NCBI RefSeq assembly: GCF_022230955.1 | Contig: NZ_JAKKFI010000079.1 | Location: forward strand, 41,166 to 105,165 | DNA from: Micromonospora cabrerizensis | GTDB lineage: Bacteria > Actinomycetota > Actinomycetes > Mycobacteriales > Micromonosporaceae | Length of the DNA: 64,000 nucleotides | Reading direction: 5' to 3' | Shown here: positions 34,511 through 42,383 of the stretch, piece by piece | Layout: the number at the start of each line of letters is the position of its first letter | How positions within the stretch are numbered: position 1 is the first letter of the stretch | Position numbers and translations under genes: made by a program | Notes under the pieces: model-generated | What the model saw: only the letters and a program-made list of their open reading frames with translations | Database searches by the model: none | What the model was told of the DNA's origin: nothing

Positions 34511-35515
34511 TCAATCCTCGGCGAGCCGCCGGCCGGCATCCCGGCAGGCCGCGAGCACCACGCGCGCGTACTCCGGGGTGGCACCGGCGAGTCCGCAGGC
34601 CGGGGTGACCACCACCTGTTCGGCCAGTTGCCGACGAGGGAAGCCGAGGCGGTCCCAGACCTGGCGTACCCGATCGGCGATCTGCGCGGAGGTCGGCGCG
34701 CCACCGGCCGACGGCGGCCGGGTCGGCGCGGCACCGGCCAGCACCCCGAGGCCGGCGTCGATCGCCTCGCCCAGCGGGTCCAGTTTGGTGACCAGGTCGA
34801 GGTCGAGGGCGACCGCGACGGCGCCGGTGGAGCGGATCAGCTCCAGCGGCACGTCCGGGGCGCAGCAGTGCACCAGCGTCGGCACGCCGACCGCCTCGAC
34901 GACCGTGCGCAGCAGCGCGGCCGCATCCAGCGGGTCGACCGCCCGGTAGGCGCCCAGCCCGCTCTCGGTCGGCACCCGCCCGGCCAGCACGGTCGGCAGC
35001 GACGGTTCGTCCAACTGGAGCAGCACCGACGCCTGGGGCAGCCGCCGGGCCACCGCGGCGACGTGCGCGCGCAGCCCTTCGGCGAGGGAGCCGGTCAGAT
35101 CGCGGACCGCGCCGGGGTCGCGCAGCAGACGGCCACCGATCGGCAGCTCCAGGGAGGCGGCCAGGGTGAGCGGGCCGGCGGCCTGCACCTTGATCGGCCC
35201 GGCGTACCCCTCGGCCTGCTCGGCGAGCTGGTCCAGGTCGCGTTCCATCAGGTCGCGGGCCCGACGCAGGTCGCGGCCCGGGCGTGGGGCGACCTGCCAC
35301 CGCCCGGCGTACACCTCGACGGGCAGCTCGACGAGCAGCCCGGCGGACCGGCCGATCATGTCCGCGCCGGGACCACGTGCCGGCAACTCGGGCAGGTGGG
35401 GCAGCTCGGGAAGCTCACCGAGGACCACCCGCTGCGCCTCGCCGATGTCGGTGCCGGGCAGCGAACCAATTCCGGTTGCCGCGCCGGCGGGCCAGGGCCA
35501 CGCCTGATCTGTCAC
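34511..35515 (-). CDS. MetE C-terminal-like (cobalamin-independent methionine synthase fold) protein
   Basis: 334 residues, under half the length of MetE (about 750), and corresponding to its C-terminal catalytic barrel. GIGSLPGTDIGEA is the conserved opening. Probable zinc ligands are in VHCCAPD (His and Cys) and TPACGLAG (Cys). It lacks the N-terminal folate-binding half, so it may use a methyl donor other than methyl-tetrahydrofolate polyglutamate, like the short archaeal type. It follows mnmA by 37 bp. Confidence 0.85.
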   Translation of the reverse strand: MTDQAWPWPAGAATGIGSLPGTDIGEAQRVVLGELPELPHLPELPARGPGADMIGRSAGLLVELPVEVYAGRWQVAPRPGRDLRRARDLMERDLDQLAEQAEGYAGPIKVQAAGPLTLAASLELPIGGRLLRDPGAVRDLTGSLAEGLRAHVAAVARRLPQASVLLQLDEPSLPTVLAGRVPTESGLGAYRAVDPLDAAALLRTVVEAVGVPTLVHCCAPDVPLELIRSTGAVAVALDLDLVTKLDPLGEAIDAGLGVLAGAAPTRPPSAGGAPTSAQIADRVRQVWDRLGFPRRQLAEQVVVTPACGLAGATPEYARVVLAACRDAGRRLAED

Positions 35516-35552
35516 GGCCGAAGGCTATCCCGCGAACACCCGGGCCGTGCGG

Positions 35553-36626
35553 TCAGCCGGTGATGGTCGCGGAGCCGAGGACCACGTCGCCAGCCGGATC
35601 CGCCCGGTACGCGACCACGGCCTGACCGGCGGCGACACCGCGTACCGGCCGGCGCAGCTCGGCGTGCATCGTGTCGCCGACGAGGGCGACGGTCGCCGGC
35701 ACCACGCTTCCGTGCGCGCGAAGCTGCACCTCGCACTCGACCGGCGCGTCCGGCCGTGCGCCGCCGGTCCAGACCGGACGGACGGCGCGGACCTCGGACA
35801 CCTCCAGCGCCTCGGCGGGGCCGACGGTCACGGTGTTGGTCTTCGGGGTGATGGAGAGCACGTAGCGCGGTCGGCCGTCCGGGGCGGGCCGGTCCAGGTG
35901 CAGGCCGCGACGCTGCCCCACCGTGTACGCGTACGCGCCGCTGTGACTGCCGACCACCGCGCCGGTGCTCGCGTCCACCACGTCGCCGGGCGCCTCGCCG
36001 AGTCGTCCGGCCAGGAAGCCGCGGGTGTCGCCGTCGGCGATGAAGCAGATGTCGTGCGAGTCGGGCTTGTCGGCCACCGCCAGGCCACGCTCGGCGGCCT
36101 CCGCGCGGACCTGCGCCTTGGTCGAGTCGCCCAGCGGGAAGATCGAGCGGTCCAGCTGCTCGCGGGTGAGCACGGCCAGCACGTACGACTGGTCCTTGGC
36201 GATGTCGACGCTGCGCCGCAGCAGCCCGTCCGGGCCGAGCCGGGCGTGGTGACCGGTGACCACCGCGTCGAAGCCCAGGGCCACCGCCCGGTCCAGCACC
36301 GCCGCGAACTTGATCTTCTCGTTGCAGCGCAGGCAGGGGTTCGGCGTTCGACCGGCGGCGTACTCGGCGACGAAGTCGTCCACCACGTCCTCGTGGAAGC
36401 GGTCGGCCATGTCCCACACGTAGAAGGGAATGCCGATCACGTCGGCGGCCCGCCGCGCGTCCCGGGAATCCTCCAGGGTGCAGCAGCCCCGCGCACCGGT
36501 CCGATAGGTCTGTGGGTTGCGGGCCAGGGCCAGGTGCACGCCGGTCACGTCGTGCCCGGCCGCCACCGCCCGCGCCGCCGCCACGGCCGAGTCAACCCCG
36601 CCCGACATAGCCGCCAGAACCCTCAC
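35553..36626 (-). CDS. mnmA: tRNA-specific 2-thiouridylase
   Basis: 357 residues. Puts sulfur on U34 of tRNA for Lys, Glu and Gln. The PP-loop SGGVDSAVA is at residues 9-17, the catalytic cysteines are in PNPCLRCN and HDICFIADGD, and the central and beta-barrel domains are complete (VGQRRGL, CEVQLRAHG). The cysteine desulfurase encoded upstream on the same strand is the likely sulfur donor. A 21-bp inverted repeat lies in the 205 bp between them. Confidence 0.95.
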   Translation of the reverse strand: MRVLAAMSGGVDSAVAAARAVAAGHDVTGVHLALARNPQTYRTGARGCCTLEDSRDARRAADVIGIPFYVWDMADRFHEDVVDDFVAEYAAGRTPNPCLRCNEKIKFAAVLDRAVALGFDAVVTGHHARLGPDGLLRRSVDIAKDQSYVLAVLTREQLDRSIFPLGDSTKAQVRAEAAERGLAVADKPDSHDICFIADGDTRGFLAGRLGEAPGDVVDASTGAVVGSHSGAYAYTVGQRRGLHLDRPAPDGRPRYVLSITPKTNTVTVGPAEALEVSEVRAVRPVWTGGARPDAPVECEVQLRAHGSVVPATVALVGDTMHAELRRPVRGVAAGQAVVAYRADPAGDVVLGSATITG

Positions 36627-36722
36627 CAGCCCACTCCCTTCCCACCCCAGTTCCCCACGACAACCCTATCCACCACCCCAACCCCTCCCCACGCCCGCGC
36701 ACCGACCCCGCCACCGCCGCCG

Positions 36723-36797
36723 GTCGATCAAGGAGTTGTGGTGCCAGGAATGAGGCGATTAGCGACCTTTGCCACCCACCACAACTCCTTGATCGAC
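36723..36797. repeat. Perfect 21-bp inverted repeat between nifS-like gene and mnmA
   Basis: 36723-36743 (starts GTCGATCAAGGAGTTGTGG) is exactly complementary to 36777-36797, around a 33-base loop that is the most AT-rich part of the gap. It lies downstream of the desulfurase stop (36832) and upstream of mnmA (36626). It could end the desulfurase transcript or be a dispersed palindromic repeat. Confidence 0.75.
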
Positions 36798-36831
36798 AAG
36801 GGAAGGGGGCGGGGCGGCGGGGGCGGCGGGG

Positions 36832-38010
36832 TTAGCGGGGGGTGCGGAGGGCTGCGGCTCGGCGGGCTCGGTCCACCGCTGCCGGGAGGGCCGCCACCAG
36901 GGCGTCGATGTCGGCCTGGGTGCTCGTGTGGCCCAGGGTGAAGCGCAGCGAGGAGCGGGCGCGGTCGTCGTCGGCGCCCATCGCCAGCAGGACGTGCGAC
37001 GGCTGGGCCACGCCCGCCGAGCAGGCCGACCCCGTCGAGCAGGCGATCCCCTGCGCGTCGAGCAGGAGCAGCAGGGCGTCGCCCTCGGAGCCGGGGAAGG
37101 AGAAGTGCGCGTTGCCGGGCAGCCGGTCGGTCGGGTCACCGTTGTAGATCACCTCGGGCACCGCACGACGGACCCGCTCGATCAGGTCGTCCCGGAGCGC
37201 GGCCACCCGGGCCGCGTACTCCTGTTGGCCCTTGACCGCCGACTCGACGGCAACGGCGAAGGCGACGATGCCGGCGGTGTCCAGGGTGCCGGAGCGTACG
37301 TCGCGTTCCTGCCCGCCGCCGTGCAGCAGCGGCGTAGCGGCGACGTCACGGGCGAGCAGCAGCGCACCCACCCCGGTCGGGCCACCCAACTTGTGCCCGG
37401 TCACGGTCAGCGCGGCGACCCCGCTGGCGGCGAAGTCGACGGGCACCTGACCGACCGCCTGGATGGCGTCGGTGTGGAACGGCACACCGTGCTCGGCGGC
37501 GACGGCGGCCAGCTCGGCGACGGGCTGGACGGTGCCCACCTCGTTGTTCGCCCACATCGCGGTGACCACGGCCACCCGGTCGGCGTGCGCGGACAGCTCG
37601 GCGCGCAGATCCTCCGGGTCGAGCCGACCGGCGGCGTCCACGGGCAGCCAGCCCACCTCGGCGCCCTCGTGCTGGGCCAGCCAGTCGACCGCGTCCAGCA
37701 CGGCGTGGTGCTCGACGGCGCTGGAGACCACCCGGCGGCGGTCGGGGCCGGCTCCCCGGCGTGCCCAGAAGATGCCCTTGACCGCGAGGTTGTCGCTCTC
37801 CGTGCCACCACCGGTGAAGATCACCTCAGACGGCCGGGCGCCCAGGACCGCGGCGATCCGCTCGCGCGACTCTTCGACCCGGCGACGGGCACGGCGACCC
37901 GCCGCGTGCAGGGAGGACGCGTTGCCGACCTCGCGGGCGGTAGCGAGGTACGCCTCCAGTGCCTCGTCGAGCATCGGAGTCGTCGCCGCGTGATCCAGGT
38001 ATGCCATCAC
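36832..38010 (-). CDS. Cysteine desulfurase (NifS/IscS family)
   Basis: 392 residues. A PLP enzyme that takes sulfur from cysteine as a persulfide. AYLDHAATTPM opens it, SAVEHHAV has the cofactor His, TVTGHKLGGP the PLP-binding Lys, and STGSACSAG the active Cys. It should feed sulfur to MnmA, encoded next. Start is GTG 38010 or ATG 38007: TAGGCT ends 5 bases before the GTG, so the transcript is likely leaderless. Confidence 0.93.
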   Translation of the reverse strand: MMAYLDHAATTPMLDEALEAYLATAREVGNASSLHAAGRRARRRVEESRERIAAVLGARPSEVIFTGGGTESDNLAVKGIFWARRGAGPDRRRVVSSAVEHHAVLDAVDWLAQHEGAEVGWLPVDAAGRLDPEDLRAELSAHADRVAVVTAMWANNEVGTVQPVAELAAVAAEHGVPFHTDAIQAVGQVPVDFAASGVAALTVTGHKLGGPTGVGALLLARDVAATPLLHGGGQERDVRSGTLDTAGIVAFAVAVESAVKGQQEYAARVAALRDDLIERVRRAVPEVIYNGDPTDRLPGNAHFSFPGSEGDALLLLLDAQGIACSTGSACSAGVAQPSHVLLAMGADDDRARSSLRFTLGHTSTQADIDALVAALPAAVDRARRAAALRTPR

Positions 38011-38015
38011 CGTTC

Positions 38016-38021
38016 AGCCTA
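38016..38021 (-). promoter_or_regulatory. -10 box of a leaderless promoter (cysteine desulfurase)
   Basis: Read on the minus strand this is TAGGCT, ending 5 bases before the GTG at 38010. No Shine-Dalgarno is visible. It supports a leaderless transcript for the cysteine desulfurase. Confidence 0.5.
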
Positions 38022-38065
38022 CGGCCGACACCTCGGGGGCCGAATGCCGGAGGGGACGCAGCGCT

Positions 38066-38098
38066 TCGGGCCGGGGCGGGAGTCCCACCCCGGCCCGA
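38066..38098. terminator. Terminator downstream of the sortase gene
   Basis: A stem of 11 bp plus 3 bp with one mismatch (left arm TCGGGCCGGGG, loop AGT), 17 bp beyond the sortase stop. It also lies just upstream of the desulfurase promoter, and isolates the two transcripts. Confidence 0.7.
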
Positions 38099-38114
38099 TG
38101 CGGGCGGCCCCCGG

Positions 38115-38768
38115 TCAGGCGGGCACCGCGGTGACGACGATGTTGTCGCGGTACTTGCGGGCCTTGGCGTCGAACGGCCCACCGCAGGTGATCAGGGTCA
38201 GCCGTGGCTTCCCGTCCCGGGCGAAGTACCGGTCCAGTGGGATCTTGGTCTTGGCGTACTCCTCCCGCGCGACGACCCGGTAGCGCCGGGCCTCGCCGTC
38301 GCTGCCGGTCGCGGTCAACGTGTCGCCCTGGTTCAGCTCGCGCAGCCGGAAGAACGCCCCCTTGCCCTGCTTGGCGCTGTCCACGTGACCGGCGATGACC
38401 ACCGAGCCGGCGTCCGCCTCCAGGCCGGGGCCGTGGCGGTACCAGCCGATCTGGTCGACACTCGGCGGCACCTCGAACTCGTTGGTCCGCTCGTTGATGC
38501 CGACCGCGTTGACCGTGGCGGTGACGTCGATCCCCGGGATCACCAGCCGTACCGGCGGGATGATCGCCGCGTCGGCCGGCAGCTCACCGGCGGTCACCGG
38601 GACCGACGGCCCGCTGGCGGTGGCCGGCGGTGTGCTGGCCAGCGTGCTCGCCTTCTCGGCACCGACGTTCCCGGCCGGCTGGGAGCCGCACGCCACCAGG
38701 GCGGCGACGGTGAGCGCGGCAACGCCGGCGGCCAGGGCCGCCAGCGCGCCGCGGTTGCGCACCGTCAC
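38115..38768 (-). CDS. Class E/F-type sortase (membrane or lipoprotein anchored)
   Basis: 217 residues from GTG 38768. The N-terminal hydrophobic segment ends in VACGS, which could be a lipobox. The sortase barrel spans about 75-215, with catalytic His in VIAGHVDS, Cys in LTLITCGG and Arg in KYRDNI. Sortases cut a sorting signal and join the protein to a surface acceptor. It overlaps the DUF4397 gene by 4 bp (GTGA), and that product is the obvious candidate substrate or partner, although it has no LPxTG motif. Confidence 0.88.
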   Translation of the reverse strand: MTVRNRGALAALAAGVAALTVAALVACGSQPAGNVGAEKASTLASTPPATASGPSVPVTAGELPADAAIIPPVRLVIPGIDVTATVNAVGINERTNEFEVPPSVDQIGWYRHGPGLEADAGSVVIAGHVDSAKQGKGAFFRLRELNQGDTLTATGSDGEARRYRVVAREEYAKTKIPLDRYFARDGKPRLTLITCGGPFDAKARKYRDNIVVTAVPA

Positions 38769-39595
38769 TTGCGACCGGTCCGCGCGGTCGCCATCCGCAC
38801 CCCACCACCGAGCAGCAGGAGTACGCCGGCGCCGGTGAGCACGTACCACCAGGTGTCCACGCCCGTGCCGGCCTGACCACCGTCACCGCTCGGCACGCCA
38901 CCGGGAGCGGAGTGCAGGCCGGTGATGGTCTGCGCCACCACGCCGAGCGTCTTGCCCTCGGCGGAACCGATGGCGTAGACGATCGTCGCCGTGCCCTCCT
39001 TGAGGTTGAGGTCCGCCGGGCCGATGGCCACGGTGTCGGTGCCGGCGAGCACCACGTCCGCCTTCACGTTGCCCGCGTCGACGTCGCCCTTGGCCTCGTT
39101 CGGGTTGGTGAGGTCCTCGAAGACCGGGGTACCACCGGCGCGTACGTCGACGGCCGGGGCGGCGGCGGTGTGCCGGACGATCAGCCGGGCCTTGCCTGCG
39201 GCGACCTTCGAGACGTCGTTGGCGAACGGCGTGATCTTCGGCTGGCCGGCGGCGTCGAGGTGGGCCGCGATGCTGATGTTCGCCCCGCCCGGGACGGCCG
39301 CGTTGTCGACCTTGAGGATCGCGCTGCCGATCGGCTCGCCGGGCTTGGTGAGCGCGATGTCGTAGTCGCCCTCCTCCAGGTTGAGCGGGCCGGCCACGTC
39401 GCCGGGCTTGAAGTTGTCCAGCGTCTTCTTGCCGTTGACGTAGACGTCGACCGGGGTGTCCGGGATGCCGTGCACGACGGAGACCTTCGACGTGGCGGCG
39501 TACGCGGGGGTGGCGGTGAGCGCGCCGACACCGGCGAACGCCAGCGCGGCGACCGCCCCGCCCGCGGCGACCCGACGGAAGTACGAGAGCTGCAT
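38765..39595 (-). CDS. Secreted DUF4397 surface protein
   Basis: 276 residues. Signal peptide to about 33 (PAYAAT), then two DUF4397 beta domains (about 36-230; SVVHGIPDTPVDVYVNG, LIVRHTAAAPAVDV), a Gly/Ser linker, a C-terminal membrane helix (about 250-268) and a basic tail (ARTGRK). That tail layout is like a sortase substrate but lacks LPxTG; GGVPSGDGG takes its place. First gene of a two-gene operon with the sortase, transcribed from an ECF-type promoter. Confidence 0.87.
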   Translation of the reverse strand: MQLSYFRRVAAGGAVAALAFAGVGALTATPAYAATSKVSVVHGIPDTPVDVYVNGKKTLDNFKPGDVAGPLNLEEGDYDIALTKPGEPIGSAILKVDNAAVPGGANISIAAHLDAAGQPKITPFANDVSKVAAGKARLIVRHTAAAPAVDVRAGGTPVFEDLTNPNEAKGDVDAGNVKADVVLAGTDTVAIGPADLNLKEGTATIVYAIGSAEGKTLGVVAQTITGLHSAPGGVPSGDGGQAGTGVDTWWYVLTGAGVLLLLGGGVRMATARTGRK

Positions 39596-39647
39596 GTCTG
39601 CCTCCTGCTGATAACTGCTGATTCGTCAGGCCTGGCTTGCAGAACGG

Positions 39648-39676
39648 GTTACGCCGGCTCTCCGACGGGTGGATGC
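39648..39676 (-). promoter_or_regulatory. ECF-type promoter of the DUF4397-sortase operon
   Basis: On the minus strand GCATCC (39676-39671) and CGTAAC (39653-39648) are separated by exactly 17 bases. The predicted start is about 45 bases before the ATG at 39595. The layout resembles SigK-type promoters, whose -35 is CCATCC and -10 is CGAAT-like. Confidence 0.6.
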
Positions 39677-39710
39677 GCTCGGGACGCACTTTTCTTTTCC
39701 GGCCCCGACT

Positions 39711-39739
39711 GCATCCGGAGCGGGCCCGGGAAACGAAGA
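39711..39739 (+). promoter_or_regulatory. ECF-type promoter of the sigma/anti-sigma operon
   Basis: GCATCC (39711-39716) and CGAAGA (39734-39739) are separated by 17 bases, the mirror image of the promoter driving the DUF4397-sortase operon. The same -35 word and the same spacing on both strands suggest that one sigma factor, probably the one encoded here, reads both. Confidence 0.6.
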
Positions 39740-39826
39740 GCTGGTGAGATGACATCGACCGGGGAGAGTGGGGCGAAGACTGTGGCAGCTACAGTCGGGT
39801 ATGCCCCATCGAAGGCGAGCCGCCCG

Positions 39827-40429
39827 ATGACGGCCCTACGACAGGAACCGGACCCTCCGGTGGACGACCTCGACGTCCGCTTCCGAGCGGGTGACGACGT
39901 GGCCCTGCGTGAGGCGTACGACCGGTACGGTCGTGCCGTGTTCCACCTGGCCACCTCGATGCTGGCCAACCGCAGCGACGCCGAGGACGTCACCCAGGCG
40001 ACGTTCGTCGCCGCCTGGCTGGGTCGGGACACCTTCGACCCGGCCAAGGGATCGCTGATCGGCTGGCTGCTCGGCATCGGCCGGCGCAAGGTGATCGACC
40101 GGATGCGCGCCTCGGCCCGGGAGACCCGGGTGGTGGAGACGGTCCGGCAGCTGCCTGAGCCTGCGCCGGCCGGGCCGGACCCCGATCGCGTGGTGGACCG
40201 GTTGGTGATCGCCGACGAGCTGGCCCGTCTTCCTGACGACCAGCGACGCATGCTGGAGTTGGCCTTCTACGACGACCTGACACACCAGCAGATAGCCACG
40301 GTGACCGGGGTGCCCCTGGGCACTGTGAAGAGCCACATCCGGCGCGGCATGGCGAGCTTGAAACGCAGATGGGAGGTGGACGGTGCAGCACCTGGACCAC
40401 GACCGGCTGGTCTTTCTGGCACTCGGTGA
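39827..40429 (+). CDS. ECF RNA polymerase sigma factor (SigK-like)
   Basis: 200 residues from ATG 39827, which has GAAGGCGAG upstream; ATG 39749 would add 26 residues unlike any sigma region and begins only about 3 bases after the predicted transcript start. Region 2 (about 15-90) carries EAYDRYGRAVFHLA and DAEDVTQATFVAAW; region 4 (about 130-185) LPDDQRRMLELAFYDDLTH with the GTVKSHIRRG helix. It overlaps the anti-sigma gene by 47 bp and pairs with a RskA-type anti-sigma factor, the usual partner of SigK-group (ECF19) sigma factors. Confidence 0.9.
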   Translation: MTALRQEPDPPVDDLDVRFRAGDDVALREAYDRYGRAVFHLATSMLANRSDAEDVTQATFVAAWLGRDTFDPAKGSLIGWLLGIGRRKVIDRMRASARETRVVETVRQLPEPAPAGPDPDRVVDRLVIADELARLPDDQRRMLELAFYDDLTHQQIATVTGVPLGTVKSHIRRGMASLKRRWEVDGAAPGPRPAGLSGTR

Positions 40430-41312
40430 GAGCGAGGCGGACAACGGGGAGAGCACCCACCTCGGCACCTGCGCGCTCTGCCGTGCGGAGATGGCGACCC
40501 TTGCGCAGGTGGCGGGGCTCGGCGCCGAGACGCAGGGTCTGGCTGACCTGCCCGACCCGCCGGAGCACGTCTGGCAGAGCATTGCCGCCCAGGTCAGGGC
40601 GGCCGAGGCCGAGCCGTCCCGGGCCGAGGCCGGTCCGCAGCAGGTCCCCGGTCAAGCCGTCGGCACCCTGACCGAGCAGACCTCCGGCACGACGGCCGGG
40701 CAGGCCACCGGCACGACGACCGCCGAGGCCACCGGCACGACGGCCGGGCAGGCCACCGGCACGACGGCCGGGCAGGTAACCGGCACGACGGCCGGGCAGG
40801 TAACCGGCACGACGGCCGAGCGTCCAGTCACCCGGCTGGATTCGGCGCGCCGGTCCCGTCGGGGCTCTGGCTGGTCGCGCTGGGCGGCCACGGCGGTGAC
40901 CGCGGCAGCCGCTGCGGCGGTCGGTGTGCTGGGCACGGTCTCGGTGCTGCGGCCGGACGACCCGGCACCCGCTCCGACGCAGGTGGTGGTGGCGAGCGCG
41001 CCGCTGGCGGCGTACGGATCGACGCCGCCGACGGCCAAGGGGGACGCCCGGGTTCTCCGGGACGGCCAACTGCATCTGCATGTGGCGAATCTCCCGCGCG
41101 TCCCGGGGTACTACGAGGTCTGGCTCATCAATCCGGCGACGATGGAGATGTTCTCTGTGGGCACCCTGGGTGGCGGCTCAGATGCGCTGCTGCCCCTGCC
41201 CCCGAATGTCGACCTCGCGAGCTATTCGGTGGTCGACGTCTCCGCCGAGCAGTACGACAACAACACCCGCCACTCCGGCGACAGCCTGCTGAGGGGCACC
41301 CTGACGGGCTGA
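40383..41312 (+). CDS. RskA-type transmembrane anti-sigma factor
   Basis: 309 residues from GTG 40383. The N-terminal domain holds the zinc-type motif HLGTCALC (about 27-34), which clamps the sigma factor; a Thr/Gly/Ala repeat region (about 95-150) follows, then one membrane segment (about 165-190) and a C-terminal RskA domain (205-308) outside, starting near TAKGDARVL and including GYYEVWLINP. The repeat is an unusual spacer. It should release its sigma factor after cleavage triggered outside the cell. Confidence 0.9.
   Translation: MQHLDHDRLVFLALGESEADNGESTHLGTCALCRAEMATLAQVAGLGAETQGLADLPDPPEHVWQSIAAQVRAAEAEPSRAEAGPQQVPGQAVGTLTEQTSGTTAGQATGTTTAEATGTTAGQATGTTAGQVTGTTAGQVTGTTAERPVTRLDSARRSRRGSGWSRWAATAVTAAAAAAVGVLGTVSVLRPDDPAPAPTQVVVASAPLAAYGSTPPTAKGDARVLRDGQLHLHVANLPRVPGYYEVWLINPATMEMFSVGTLGGGSDALLPLPPNVDLASYSVVDVSAEQYDNNTRHSGDSLLRGTLTG
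40686..40829 (+). repeat. Six tandem 24-bp repeats within the anti-sigma gene
   Basis: Units of GGCACGACGGCCGGGCAGG plus 5 bases repeat at 40686, 40710, 40734, 40758, 40782 and 40806; the second and sixth are degenerate. They encode the eight-residue unit GTTAGQAT. The period is a multiple of three, so copy changes keep the frame. Confidence 0.9.
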
Positions 41313-41363
41313 TCGGTGGGCCGGCTCAGCTCCCCGGCCCGCCGATCAGCTCCCATCCACAGA

Positions 41364-41394
41364 CAGTGGCCGCCCCCGTCGAGGGCGGCCACTG
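41364..41394. terminator. Bidirectional terminator, 12-bp stem
   Basis: CAGTGGCCGCCC pairs perfectly with 41383-41394 across a seven-base loop. It lies between the convergent anti-sigma gene (ends 41312) and etfA (ends 41409). Confidence 0.8.
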
Positions 41395-41408
41395 GTCTCA
41401 GCGCGGGG

Positions 41409-42368
41409 TCACTTGCGCTTGCGGATCTCCTCGGCGGCCTGCGGGACGATCTTGAACAGGTCGCCGACCACGCCGAAGTCGGCCAGCTCGAAGATCGGCG
41501 CCTCGCCGTCCTTGTTGACCGCGACGATGGTCTTCGAGGTCTGCATGCCGGCCCGGTGCTGGATGGCACCGGAGATGCCGAGCGCGACGTAGAGCTGCGG
41601 GGAGACCGTCTTGCCGGTCTGGCCCACCTGGAACTGGTGCGGGTAGAAGCCGGAGTCGACGGCCGCCCGGGACGCGCCGACGGCGCCGCCGAGCAGGTCG
41701 GCCAGCTCCTCGACCAGCTTGAAGTTGTCGGCGTTGCCGACACCGCGACCACCGGACACGACCACGCCGGCCTCGGTCAGCTCGGGGCGGGAGCCCTTCT
41801 GCTCGGCGACCCGCTCGATGACGGTGGCCAGCTTGTCGGTGTCGGTGACCGACACGGTGAGCTGCTCGATCGCCGGGGTGGCCGCCGCCGGGGCGGGGGT
41901 GACGGAGTTGGGTCGCACGGTGACCAGCGGCAGACCCTTGGTGACCTTGGCCTTGACGATGGTGGAGCCGGCGAAGGCGACCTGGGTCGCGGTGCCGTCG
42001 GCGTCCAGGCCGACCACGTCGGTCAGGATGCCGTTGTCCAGCTTGACGGCGAGGCGGGCGGCGATCTCCTTGCCCTCCTGGGCCGAGGCCAGCAGCACGG
42101 CGGCCGGCTGCACCCGCCTGACCAGCTCGGCCAGCACGGTGGCCTTGGGCGCCACCAGGTAGCCGTCGATGTCGTCACCCTCGGCGGCGTAGATCTTCTC
42201 CGCGCCGTACTCGCCCAGCTTGCCGCTCAGCGCCTCGGCGGCGCCGGCGCCACCGAGCACCACCGCGCTCGGGGTGCCCAGCTCACGCGCGAGGGTGAGC
42301 ATCTCCAGGGTGACCTTCTTGACGCCGAATTCCTTGGTGGCTTCGACGACGACGAGAACCTCAGACAT
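41409..42368 (-). CDS. etfA: Electron transfer flavoprotein, alpha subunit
   Basis: 319 residues. With EtfB it carries electrons from acyl-CoA dehydrogenases to the quinone pool. N-terminal ETF fold, then the FAD-binding C-terminal domain with the family signature region SGAIQHRAGMQTSKTIVAVN. GRGVGNADNF is the usual loop. It follows etfB by 15 bp on the same strand. Confidence 0.95.
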   Translation of the reverse strand: MSEVLVVVEATKEFGVKKVTLEMLTLARELGTPSAVVLGGAGAAEALSGKLGEYGAEKIYAAEGDDIDGYLVAPKATVLAELVRRVQPAAVLLASAQEGKEIAARLAVKLDNGILTDVVGLDADGTATQVAFAGSTIVKAKVTKGLPLVTVRPNSVTPAPAAATPAIEQLTVSVTDTDKLATVIERVAEQKGSRPELTEAGVVVSGGRGVGNADNFKLVEELADLLGGAVGASRAAVDSGFYPHQFQVGQTGKTVSPQLYVALGISGAIQHRAGMQTSKTIVAVNKDGEAPIFELADFGVVGDLFKIVPQAAEEIRKRK

Positions 42369-42383
42369 GTCAGAACCCCCCTC

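Noticed and set aside
38912..40429. A longer sigma-factor frame beginning at 38912
   Set aside because: It would overlap the DUF4397 gene and cross the divergent promoter region; the extra residues have no sigma homology. The start was set at 39827, with 39749 as the only sensible alternative.
40686..40829. Possible CRISPR-like array
   Set aside because: The 24-bp units are directly tandem with no unique spacers and lie in frame inside a gene.
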